Assembly (NCBI GenBank): GCA_031418215.1
Contig: JANOXC010000070.1
Span: 1-64,000 of the forward strand
DNA length: 64,000 nucleotides
Direction: 5' to 3'
Source: JANOXC01 sp031418215
GTDB taxonomy: Bacteria; Bacteroidota; Bacteroidia; AKYH767-A; OLB10
Shown: positions 25,525-33,923 of the stretch, piece after piece
How the letters are laid out: each line of letters begins with the position of its first letter
Numbering within the stretch: the stretch's first letter is position 1
Notes under the pieces: model-generated
The model's input: only the letters and a program-made list of their open reading frames with translations
Databases searched by the model: none
Told to the model about the DNA's origin: nothing
Position numbers and translations under genes: made by a program

Positions 25525-26388
25525 CTATTCTTCCCTAATTACTCTTTTAGAGGCTCTTTTAAGATCAGAGGGGCTCTGAGAAGTGCAGTTTTTGAAATAT
25601 TTACTAAAGTGAGCTATGTCATTAAACCCCAAATCTTCGGCTATTTCCTTAACTGATTTGTCTGTATAATAAAACAGTCTCTTTGCTTCGGAAATAACCC
25701 TTTCCTGAATAATCTGAAGCGGCGTTTTTTTGCTGTATAAAGAAAAATAGTTCGCAATTGTTTTCGGGGATTTGTTAAGCAATCCGGCGTAGAATGTAAC
25801 CTGCCTTTCTTCACGAAAATGGATTTCAACCAAAAGATTGAATTGTCTGATTATATTAAATTTCTCTTCAACAACCTCTTCAGTTCCTAAATACTGCTTC
25901 TTGGCCAACCTGGTAATTTTTATGATAAGCCTGACCAATAATAACTTTAACATCTCGCCTTTAATTTCCTCCTCTGAAATAAACTCCTCTTCAAAAACAT
26001 CGAGTAGTCGTTTCAGCATTTCTGTATCATCAGTATTAAGATTTATAAACATCGTTGGGGATGGACCATAAAAAATAAATCCCACACATCCTACCTGTGC
26101 ATCATGATCAACAACGCAATAAAACTCTCTGTTAAATTGCCAGGCCACAATATTTTCTGCCTGTTCGAATCTGAATGACTGGCTCAACATTATTGGCAAA
26201 ATTGCATTCTGCTCAAAAACATATTGCACCTCATCAATGGATACCATTTGACGCGGCCCTCTATTCCATACGATGGTATAAAAGTGAAAACCTGGCCCCT
26301 GATCAAAAATATTTTGCTCAAATCGTGATTCATGACGAATCAAATGCAATTTCCCAACGCCGTCATTATTATTAAAAACATGTATCAT
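25525..26388 (-). CDS. AraC-family transcriptional regulator
   Basis: 287 residues. The C-terminal part (about 188-285) holds the two helix-turn-helix motifs of AraC/XylS proteins: VTFYAGLLNKSPKTIANYFS, then SVKEIAEDLGFNDIAHFSKY and FKNCTSQSPSDLKR. The N-terminal 150 residues form a cupin-type sensor domain (FHFYTIVWNRG, LPIMLSQSFRFEQ). Same strand and directly upstream of the YHS operon, so it probably controls it. Its own -7 box TATCTTTG lies 23 bases upstream on the minus strand. Confidence 0.9.
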   Translation of the reverse strand: MIHVFNNNDGVGKLHLIRHESRFEQNIFDQGPGFHFYTIVWNRGPRQMVSIDEVQYVFEQNAILPIMLSQSFRFEQAENIVAWQFNREFYCVVDHDAQVGCVGFIFYGPSPTMFINLNTDDTEMLKRLLDVFEEEFISEEEIKGEMLKLLLVRLIIKITRLAKKQYLGTEEVVEEKFNIIRQFNLLVEIHFREERQVTFYAGLLNKSPKTIANYFSLYSKKTPLQIIQERVISEAKRLFYYTDKSVKEIAEDLGFNDIAHFSKYFKNCTSQSPSDLKRASKRVIREE

Positions 26389-26410
26389 AAACCACTGTCA
26401 ATTTTCTCAA

Positions 26411-26418
26411 CAAAGATA
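26411..26418 (-). promoter_or_regulatory. Probable -7 box of the AraC-family regulator
   Basis: Minus strand TATCTTTG, exact TAnnTTTG match, 22 bases before the ATG. No TTG at -33 spacing, as is common for regulated genes. Confidence 0.42.
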
Positions 26419-26617
26419 CCGCTAGTAAATTACTTTTTCGATAAACTATTTAATATTACAAAATAGCCATTTATATTGGCTTCTAATAACGAACTTCCGA
26501 CGCTACTTATCCCCTTGTGAATCCAATCTCAAACAGGATGATGCAAGGAGAATTACAGCAAAGACAAAAAAGTTTACCCCCATCTTGCTTGCCGGCTTCT
26601 CCCAAACCAGCAATAAT

Positions 26618-26648
26618 TTGCACCATTCAATTAAATTTATTAAGTTTG
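26618..26648 (+). promoter_or_regulatory. Promoter of the fungalysin gene
   Basis: TTG at 26618-26620, 20-base spacer and TAAGTTTG at 26641-26648 match the full consensus. The 5' leader to the ATG at 26704 would be about 50 bases. Confidence 0.65.
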
Positions 26649-26703
26649 TTAAAGTGTGGCTTATGAATTTTTTTTTACCCAATAAAACAACTGCTGTAAT
26701 TTT

Positions 26704-29700
26704 ATGATTCAACCGAAGAATATTAAATTTTTTCCATCGTTTTTATTGCTTGTACTGACTTCTGTATTAAGTGTTAATGCACAACAAAACAATAAACTAA
26801 TTGACGCTACGCTTGAACGCGAAAGAGCGAAGTTGGGTTTAACTGCAAAAGATATCAGTGATTACCTGATCACTAATCAATATACTGATCGTGTTGGCAG
26901 TCTTACACACGTATATACACAACAAAGGCATAATAATATTATCGTGTATAATTCAGTAAGTGTTTTTCTGATTAAAGACAACAAGGTGCTTTATTTTAAG
27001 CCGGGGATGATTGATCATCTGGAGAAAAAAATAAAAGCAACAACTCCAATCATTAAACCGGATGCTGCGATAAAATTTGCGCTTACGAACATTGGTCGCA
27101 ACGAAATCACTCCGGTTAAACTCATCAGTACTGATAAGAATTTAAACACTTTTACCTATGAGGCTTCCAGCATTTCTGCGAATCCAATAAAAGTGCAACT
27201 GGTTTATCGTGCGATAGACAATGGCGTTTATTTAGCATGGGATGTGAGCATTGAATTGAACAATGAGTCGCATTGGTGGAATGTAAGGATCGATGCTTTA
27301 ACAGGAAACTACATAGATAAAAATGACTGGACTGTTAATTGTAGTTTTGATATTTCTTCAGAAAATGAAATTGTACATTTACATGAATTAGCTGAGCCCG
27401 CTGCTCCGTTTTTAATTTTACCGCCTCCACCTCCACTGGGGGAGTATAATGTATATGCATTGCCTGTAGAGGCTCCTTCTTTTGGCGGACGCACTTATTT
27501 AATAAACCCTGAAGATTTAACTGCCTCTCCTTTTGGATGGCATGATGATAATGGCATTCCGGGAAATGAATATACTATTACACGAGGTAACAATGTACAT
27601 GCTTATGAAGATGCAAACAATGATAACCTCCCGGGCTATTCTCCAAATAGTGCTTCCTTGCAGTTTAATTATCCGATTGATCTTACACAGGCTCCATTAG
27701 TAAATCAAGATGCCTCTATCACCAATCTTTTTTACATGAACAATAGAATACATGATGTTTTGTATCATGTAGGTTTTACTGAAGTTGCGGGTAATTTTCA
27801 GCAAAACAATTATGGCAACGGCGGATTGGGAAATGATTATGTTCAGGCAGAAGCTTTTGATGGAAGCGGAACAAACAATGCAAATTTTGGAACACCGGCT
27901 GATGGGCAACGACCAAGAATGCAAATGTATTTATGGACGGCACCAAACCCTGATAGAGATGGTTCATTTGACAACGGTATTGTTGCACATGAATTTGGTC
28001 ATGGAGTTTCCAACAGGCTTACCGGTGGTCCCTCGCAGTCGAGTTGCCTTGGCAATGCTGAACAAGGGGGCGAAGGCTGGAGCGATTGGTTAGCATTAAT
28101 TCTAACAACTAAAGCGAGTGATACGATAGGAGGAGGAATGTTAACACAAGCACGCGGCATTGGTACTTATGCAGTGAATCAGGCTACGAACGGAGCAGGA
28201 ATAAGGCGTTTTCGTTACTCAGTTGATATGACTATCAACCCACAGACTTATGCTGATTTGGCTACCAGCGGAACAGGTCCACATGCAAAAGGTGAAATAT
28301 GGTGTGATGCTATTTGGGATATGTCCTGTTTTTTGATCAATGACTTAGGCTTTAACCCCGACCCAACAGTGGCAACGGCAGGTAACAACATTGCCATGCA
28401 ATTGGTGTTGGAAGGCATGAAACTGCAACCTTGCAGTCCCGGTTTTCTAGATGCACGTGATGCAATTTTAACTGCTGATGCCGTGCTTTATAACAACGCC
28501 CACAGATGTCGTATTTGGGAAGCATTCGCACGCAGAGGAATGGGATTAAATGCTGTGCAAGGAAGTTCAGGAAGTTCTACTGATCAAACTGCAGGATTCT
28601 CTTTGCCACCATTTTGTATGATTGCAACACAACCGCCAGTTGCAGCATTTGCAACAAGTGTGAATACTATTCCCTGCGCCGGTTCAATACAATTTACAGA
28701 TCAATCGGTTCAAGCCTTTGGCTGGTATTGGGATTTTGGTGATCAAACTACTTCAGTAGTTCAGAATCCTAAACACCAATATAATGCCCCTGGAACTTAT
28801 CAGGTGAAACTCGTTGTTACCAATCCGCTTGGAAGCGATTCTGTTACTAAAACAATAACTGTTACCTCAACTTTTTCGGCAAATACAACTGCATCACCTA
28901 ATCCTGCAATTTGTGGCAGCCCGGTTCAATTGAATGCTGTTGCTTCGGGCAGCACAAACGTTACATACAATATAACCAATATTCCTTATGCACCTGTTTC
29001 AGGTACACCTATTAACGGTCCGACAGGAGATGATGCCGTTAGCAGTTTTATCCCAATCGGTTTTAACTTTCCTTTTTACAATAACATTCAAACACAGCTT
29101 AAAATTTCTACTAACGGATTTGTTTCTTTTAATTCAAGTACCGGTGATGGATGTTGTGCGGGATCATTCCTTCCCAATAACAACAGCACGCTTAACAATC
29201 TTATTGCAGTTTGCTGGACAGACTTGTTTGTTGGATCACCGAATTCGATTGATTATTTCAACCTCACTTCTCCAAATCGTTTTGTAATCCGTTGGAACGG
29301 TGTTGCACATTGTTGTGCCACAACACCTGCTCAGGTTACCGCACAAATTATTTTATATGAAACAGGTGAAATCGAAATGCACAACACTTCCATTTTATCC
29401 AGTTCTGATGTGATGACTCAAGGGGTTGAAAATGGAACAGGGGCTTTTGCAACAGTTGTTCCGGGGAGAAATGCTACAAGTTTTACTGCAGCCAATGATG
29501 CATTCAGGTTCACCCCTGCTATAAATTACACCTACAACTGGCAACCCGGCAACCTTAATGGTGCAACACAAACAGTTAACCCAACTGCAAATACGACTTA
29601 CACTGTATCGGTTGCTGATGGAAGTGGATGTACTGAAACATTTGCTGCACCCTTAGTAACTGTAACGCCATTGAATGTGATAATTGGAGGAAGTGCAACT

Positions 29701-31986
29701 TTTTGTGCAGGTGGATCTACCACATTAGATGCCGGAAGCTATGCAACATATAATTGGTCAACAGGCGCCACCACACGTACAATTATTGTGAATACTGCAG
29801 GCTCCTATTCCGTATCTGTTACCAATGCTTCTGGCTGCAATGGGACAGGATCAATAACAACAAATATCAGTAGTAATCTAACTCCTGCTATTTCAGGAAA
29901 CCTCTCCATTTGTTCCGGAAGCACCAATATTATTGATGCAGGTGTTGGATATACAACTTACAACTGGTCAACAGGAGCAACTACACAAACTATTATAGTT
30001 AGCACACCCGGAACTTTTACCGTAATAGTAAGTAATGGTGCCGGATGTACCGGAAGTGCATCGGTAACAACATCGATTAACAGCATTCCTTCGCCGCCCA
30101 TCACTGGAAATACTTCCTTTTGTATTGGAAGTTCGTCAGTATTAAATACGGGATTCTATGTTGGTTATCTTTGGTCAACAGGCGAAACAACACAAAGTAT
30201 TTCAGTTAATACAGCAGCAACATTTACTGTTACCATTAGTAATGCGAACGGTTGTACAGCAAGCTCTTCTATTACAACTTCATTTCTTCCCCAACCAATA
30301 CCGGTAATTTCAGGTACGCTTAGTTTTTGTACGGGAGGTACAACTTTACTCAATGCAGGTGCTTTCAATTCCTACGCATGGTCAACAGGCGCAACAACAC
30401 AAACCATTTCGGTAAGTACAGCATCAACTTTTACTGTAACCGTTACCGGCGCTAATGGGTGCAAGGCCAACACTTCGGCAACTACATCTTTGCTTTCATT
30501 GCCTAATCCTGTAATTACCGGTTCATCAACAATTTGCAATGGGTCAACCGGCACTTTAGATGCTGGTGTTTTTGCAGCATATAACTGGTCAACTGGTGCC
30601 GCCACTCAAACCATTAGCATTACTTTGCCGGGCACCTATACGGTAACTGTTACAGATGGCAATGGCTGTAGTAAATCAACATCAAAGATTGTCACGAGCT
30701 TATTGGCAGTAACCCCCGCGATAACTCTCAATCCTGCAACAGCTGTTTGTAAAGGGAACAATGTAATATTAACATTAGACACCACACTTACTTTTACACA
30801 ATTCAATCCGATAACAATTCCAAATACACTTGTTAATGCTACGCCCTATCCGGCACCCTTGGTGGTCTCAGGATTTCCCGTTTCAGGTGTTACAATTAAA
30901 TCAATACAGCTGAACGGACTTTCACATACTTTTCCTGATGACCTTGATATTTTATTACAATCGCCCAATGGAACAAATGTTATATTAATGTCGGATGTTG
31001 GAGGCAGTGCAGACATTGTTGAGCAGAATTTTATTTTTATTGACGGTTCCCCTTTCTTAAGTAATAGCGGCCCATTAACTGGCGGCACCTACGCACCTAC
31101 AAATATTGGTACTCCAGACTCATGGTCAGCTCCCGGACCCGGTTCGTTTGTTCAAGCAACGCCCACGCTTTCGTTGTTTACAGGTAACATGAATGGTATA
31201 TGGAACTTGTTAATTGCTGATGATTTATCTGCAGATGGCGGTTCGCTTAAGTCGTGGTCCATTACTTTTTCAGGACGTAATTCAAACATATCTTATTCAT
31301 GGTCTCCAAAAACCGGTTTAACTGATACAGCCACTATTGTTACTACAGCATCTCCTTCAACTACTACAACATATACAGCAATTATCAATGATGGTGTTAA
31401 CGGTTGCACGACTTCTATAAGTGCTATTGTAAACATTAACCCTTTACCCACACCATCCATCAGCGGTAACTATTCCTTCTGTGCAGGTGATTCAACAATA
31501 TTGGATGCCGGAGTCTATTCAAGTTATAATTGGTCGACCGGCAAAACCACACAAACAACTTCAGTAAACACGGCAGGTTCTGTTACAGTTACGGTAACCG
31601 ATAATAATGGATGCATGGGTTCTTCAACCGTTACAACAACAACAAACATTTGTACGCTTACCTTGAATCTAAAAGCGTTTATCGAAGGATTCTATATCGG
31701 AAATGGCCAACTAAGTCCTGTTCTACAAAAAGGAGGTAGTGCCATTGATTCATCAATCTGTGATAGCATAATTGTAGAGTTACATGCTTATAGTAATCCT
31801 GCCAACGTTGTTTCGTCTCATCGTATTGTGTTGCATACTGATGGTCTTGCGCAAGATATTCTGCCGGGCACATTGATTGGTGGCAATTATTACATAGTCA
31901 TTCGTACACGAAACGGCATAGAGACCTGGAGCAAATTTCCGGTTACCCTTACATTAAATACGAGCTTTGATTTTACGCGTCAATAG
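26704..31986 (+). CDS. Secreted fungalysin (M36) metallopeptidase with PKD, Ig-like and P domains
   Basis: 1760 residues. Signal peptide with AQQ cleavage (about 1-27), FTP-type propeptide to about 210, then the M36 catalytic domain with zinc site HEFGH at 429-433 and Glu457 in EGWSDW, and LDARDAILTAD near 580. Next a PKD domain (WDFGDQTTSVVQNPKHQY, about 645-725), a beta domain, five Ig-like repeats of about 67 residues (29690-30710) each with FC/IC...WSTG.TTQTI...GC, a proprotein-convertase P domain (about 1365-1525), a sixth Ig-like repeat, and a C-terminal module of about 105 residues shared with two other proteins here. No YPNP-type T9SS domain is seen. Predicted to cleave proteins outside the cell. 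Confidence 0.92.
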   Translation: MIQPKNIKFFPSFLLLVLTSVLSVNAQQNNKLIDATLERERAKLGLTAKDISDYLITNQYTDRVGSLTHVYTQQRHNNIIVYNSVSVFLIKDNKVLYFKPGMIDHLEKKIKATTPIIKPDAAIKFALTNIGRNEITPVKLISTDKNLNTFTYEASSISANPIKVQLVYRAIDNGVYLAWDVSIELNNESHWWNVRIDALTGNYIDKNDWTVNCSFDISSENEIVHLHELAEPAAPFLILPPPPPLGEYNVYALPVEAPSFGGRTYLINPEDLTASPFGWHDDNGIPGNEYTITRGNNVHAYEDANNDNLPGYSPNSASLQFNYPIDLTQAPLVNQDASITNLFYMNNRIHDVLYHVGFTEVAGNFQQNNYGNGGLGNDYVQAEAFDGSGTNNANFGTPADGQRPRMQMYLWTAPNPDRDGSFDNGIVAHEFGHGVSNRLTGGPSQSSCLGNAEQGGEGWSDWLALILTTKASDTIGGGMLTQARGIGTYAVNQATNGAGIRRFRYSVDMTINPQTYADLATSGTGPHAKGEIWCDAIWDMSCFLINDLGFNPDPTVATAGNNIAMQLVLEGMKLQPCSPGFLDARDAILTADAVLYNNAHRCRIWEAFARRGMGLNAVQGSSGSSTDQTAGFSLPPFCMIATQPPVAAFATSVNTIPCAGSIQFTDQSVQAFGWYWDFGDQTTSVVQNPKHQYNAPGTYQVKLVVTNPLGSDSVTKTITVTSTFSANTTASPNPAICGSPVQLNAVASGSTNVTYNITNIPYAPVSGTPINGPTGDDAVSSFIPIGFNFPFYNNIQTQLKISTNGFVSFNSSTGDGCCAGSFLPNNNSTLNNLIAVCWTDLFVGSPNSIDYFNLTSPNRFVIRWNGVAHCCATTPAQVTAQIILYETGEIEMHNTSILSSSDVMTQGVENGTGAFATVVPGRNATSFTAANDAFRFTPAINYTYNWQPGNLNGATQTVNPTANTTYTVSVADGSGCTETFAAPLVTVTPLNVIIGGSATFCAGGSTTLDAGSYATYNWSTGATTRTIIVNTAGSYSVSVTNASGCNGTGSITTNISSNLTPAISGNLSICSGSTNIIDAGVGYTTYNWSTGATTQTIIVSTPGTFTVIVSNGAGCTGSASVTTSINSIPSPPITGNTSFCIGSSSVLNTGFYVGYLWSTGETTQSISVNTAATFTVTISNANGCTASSSITTSFLPQPIPVISGTLSFCTGGTTLLNAGAFNSYAWSTGATTQTISVSTASTFTVTVTGANGCKANTSATTSLLSLPNPVITGSSTICNGSTGTLDAGVFAAYNWSTGAATQTISITLPGTYTVTVTDGNGCSKSTSKIVTSLLAVTPAITLNPATAVCKGNNVILTLDTTLTFTQFNPITIPNTLVNATPYPAPLVVSGFPVSGVTIKSIQLNGLSHTFPDDLDILLQSPNGTNVILMSDVGGSADIVEQNFIFIDGSPFLSNSGPLTGGTYAPTNIGTPDSWSAPGPGSFVQATPTLSLFTGNMNGIWNLLIADDLSADGGSLKSWSITFSGRNSNISYSWSPKTGLTDTATIVTTASPSTTTTYTAIINDGVNGCTTSISAIVNINPLPTPSISGNYSFCAGDSTILDAGVYSSYNWSTGKTTQTTSVNTAGSVTVTVTDNNGCMGSSTVTTTTNICTLTLNLKAFIEGFYIGNGQLSPVLQKGGSAIDSSICDSIIVELHAYSNPANVVSSHRIVLHTDGLAQDILPGTLIGGNYYIVIRTRNGIETWSKFPVTLTLNTSFDFTRQ

Positions 31987-32132
31987 TAGTTTTACACAAC
32001 CATACGGATTAATATATTCGTGAGGGTTAAATATTGATCCAAGCCCAATTTAATAAAATTTTATTCCACCACAAAAAGGTATTTAAAAGTGCTTAAGTAG
32101 CAAAACGACCTTTTAAAGGATAACACAGTGAA

Positions 32133-32165
32133 TTGTGTAGGTTAACAATTTTTATGCTTTCTTTG
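32133..32165 (+). promoter_or_regulatory. Promoter of the GT2-GT9-uvrC operon, apparently leaderless
   Basis: TTG at 32133-32135, 22-base spacer, TTTCTTTG at 32158-32165 (one mismatch to TAnnTTTG). Only CGAA separates the box from the ATG at 32170, so transcription should begin at or next to the start codon. Confidence 0.58.
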
Positions 32166-32169
32166 CGAA

Positions 32170-32919
32170 ATGCCATTGCTCTCTGCCGTTATCATTACTT
32201 TAAACGAAGAAAGAAACATCAAAAGATGCATCGACAGTATCAAAGATGTGGTTGATGAAATCATTGTGGTTGATTCCGGCTCAACAGATAAAACTAAGCA
32301 GATTTGTGAAACAGCAGGCGTACGATTTATATATAAAGACTGGGAAGGATATGCTGTAGCGCGTAATGCCGGAGCGAGCATGGCTGCTAATGACTGGATT
32401 GTGGCACTCGATGCTGATGAAGCGTTTTCAGACGAGCTGAAGAAATCTGTTTTGGAATTGAAAAAATCCAACAACCCTGTTTTTGCTTCATTTAAAAGAT
32501 TGACTAATTACTGCGGTCATTGGGTAAAACATTGCGGATGGTATCCTGATGTCAAACTTCGTTTATATGACAGGAGGAAGTCGGAATTCTCAGGCATCAT
32601 CCATGAAACCATTTCACCTGCTTTTGACCCTATTACACTTTTGAATGGTGACTTATTGCATTACAGTTATTACAGTATTTCAGATCATGTAGTACAATAT
32701 AATAAATATACAACACTAACAGCGCAAGAAGCCTATTTAAAAGGTCAACGAAGTTCAATTGTAAAAATAATTGCCAATCCCGGAATAAAGTTTTTCAAAA
32801 GCTATTTTCTGCAACTTGGTTTGCTAGATGGATATTACGGTTTTATTATTTGTAAGATGTCGGCGCATGCTACTTTCCTAAAGTACTGCAAATTATATAT
32901 ATTAGGTAAACGTTCATGA
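32170..32919 (+). CDS. Glycosyltransferase family 2 (WaaE/KdtX-like)
   Basis: 249 residues. GT-A fold with the N-terminal LSAVIITLNEERNIKRCIDS strand, VVDSGSTDKT nucleotide-binding loop and the metal-binding DAD at 81-83 (WIVALDADEAF). The combination with CGWYPDVKLRLYDRR and FSGIIHE is typical of the lipopolysaccharide core glucosyltransferase subfamily (WaaE/LgtF-like). It would add a sugar to a lipid-linked or core acceptor on the cytoplasmic face. It overlaps the GT9 gene by 4 bases, supporting an LPS core role. Confidence 0.88.
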   Translation: MPLLSAVIITLNEERNIKRCIDSIKDVVDEIIVVDSGSTDKTKQICETAGVRFIYKDWEGYAVARNAGASMAANDWIVALDADEAFSDELKKSVLELKKSNNPVFASFKRLTNYCGHWVKHCGWYPDVKLRLYDRRKSEFSGIIHETISPAFDPITLLNGDLLHYSYYSISDHVVQYNKYTTLTAQEAYLKGQRSSIVKIIANPGIKFFKSYFLQLGLLDGYYGFIICKMSAHATFLKYCKLYILGKRS

Positions 32920-33923
32920 AACGAATTATCATAAGCCGCACAGATGCCATTGGAGATGTAATTCTTACGCTGCCAATGGCGGGAATTCTTAAACAACAGA
33001 TTCCCGAATTGCAAATAATATTTTTCGGTAAAACTTACACGGAAGCCGTTGTCCGGTGTTCTGAACACATTGATGAGTTTGTCAATTTTGATGACTTTAT
33101 TAAACTTGACGAAAATGAAAGAATTACTTTCATCAAAAATATAAATGCAGATGTCATACTGCATGTTTTTCCAAGAAAAGAAATTGCTTATGCTGCAAAG
33201 CATGCGAATATAAATACAAGAATAGGAACATCGCATCGTTTGTACCATCTTATTACCTGTAATAAACGTATTTCATTTACAAGAAAGAACTCTGATCTGC
33301 ACGAAGCACAATTGAATCTTAAATTATTGGCAGGTCTGAACATTGATACTGCCTTTTCACTGGAAGAAATTGCCGCTCACTATGGCTTTATAAAAATACC
33401 TGTTGTTGCCGACTATTATCGTCGGATTACCGATACAAAACGGTTAAACGTAGTAATACATCCTCGGTCACATGGCAGTGCGCGTGAATGGGGACTTGAA
33501 AATTACAGGGAACTAATATTTATCTTGATTGAACATTCCATTAATGTTTTTATCAGTGGTTCCGATAAAGAAAAGCTGGAGCTTGATAAATGGCTGGAAT
33601 CTATTCCACCGCAAGTACATAATATGATGGGTCGTTTGAATTTATCAGAGTTGATTGGATTTCTATCCATCACTGATGGAATCGTAGCTGGCAGCACGGG
33701 GCCTTTGCACATCGCTGCTGCAGAAGGCCTGCATGCATTGGGTATTTTTCCACCTATTCGTCCCATGCATGCCGGACGATGGGCGCCTGTGGGTCGTCAG
33801 GCTGAATTTATTACTTTCCCTAAGAACTGCAGTGATTGCCGCTTGAAGCCTGCCAACTGTTCCTGCTTGAAAAATATTACACCGCAGCAAGTGGCTGATG
33901 TAATTTTGCGCTGGAAAAAATGA
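32916..33923 (+). CDS. Glycosyltransferase family 9 (heptosyltransferase-like)
   Basis: 335 residues. N-terminal IISRTDAIGDVILTLPMAG is the classic start of the ADP-heptose:LPS heptosyltransferase family. The C-terminal donor site GSTGPLHIAAAEG, followed by LGIFPPIRP, is also typical, and VVIHPRSHGSAREW corresponds to the central linker strand. The C-terminus is Cys-rich (NCSDCRLKPANCSC). Acts on LPS or glycolipid core. Overlaps GT2 upstream and uvrC downstream by 4 bases each. Confidence 0.9.
   Translation: MKRIIISRTDAIGDVILTLPMAGILKQQIPELQIIFFGKTYTEAVVRCSEHIDEFVNFDDFIKLDENERITFIKNINADVILHVFPRKEIAYAAKHANINTRIGTSHRLYHLITCNKRISFTRKNSDLHEAQLNLKLLAGLNIDTAFSLEEIAAHYGFIKIPVVADYYRRITDTKRLNVVIHPRSHGSAREWGLENYRELIFILIEHSINVFISGSDKEKLELDKWLESIPPQVHNMMGRLNLSELIGFLSITDGIVAGSTGPLHIAAAEGLHALGIFPPIRPMHAGRWAPVGRQAEFITFPKNCSDCRLKPANCSCLKNITPQQVADVILRWKK

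Larger units (their letters stand above)
26389..26703. other. Divergent promoter region between araC-type gene and fungalysin gene
   Basis: 315 bases containing a promoter in each direction (26411-26418 minus and 26618-26648 plus). No gene is supported; a 69-codon minus-strand frame overlapping the fungalysin start has no protein-like features. Confidence 0.55.

Noticed and set aside
26503..26712. 69-codon minus-strand frame in the araC-fungalysin gap
   Set aside because: No protein-like features; it covers the fungalysin promoter and start codon.
29690..30710. Regular repeats at about 200-base spacing, possible repeat array
   Set aside because: They are in-frame protein repeats (Ig-like domains) with synonymous drift, not CRISPR or non-coding tandem repeats.
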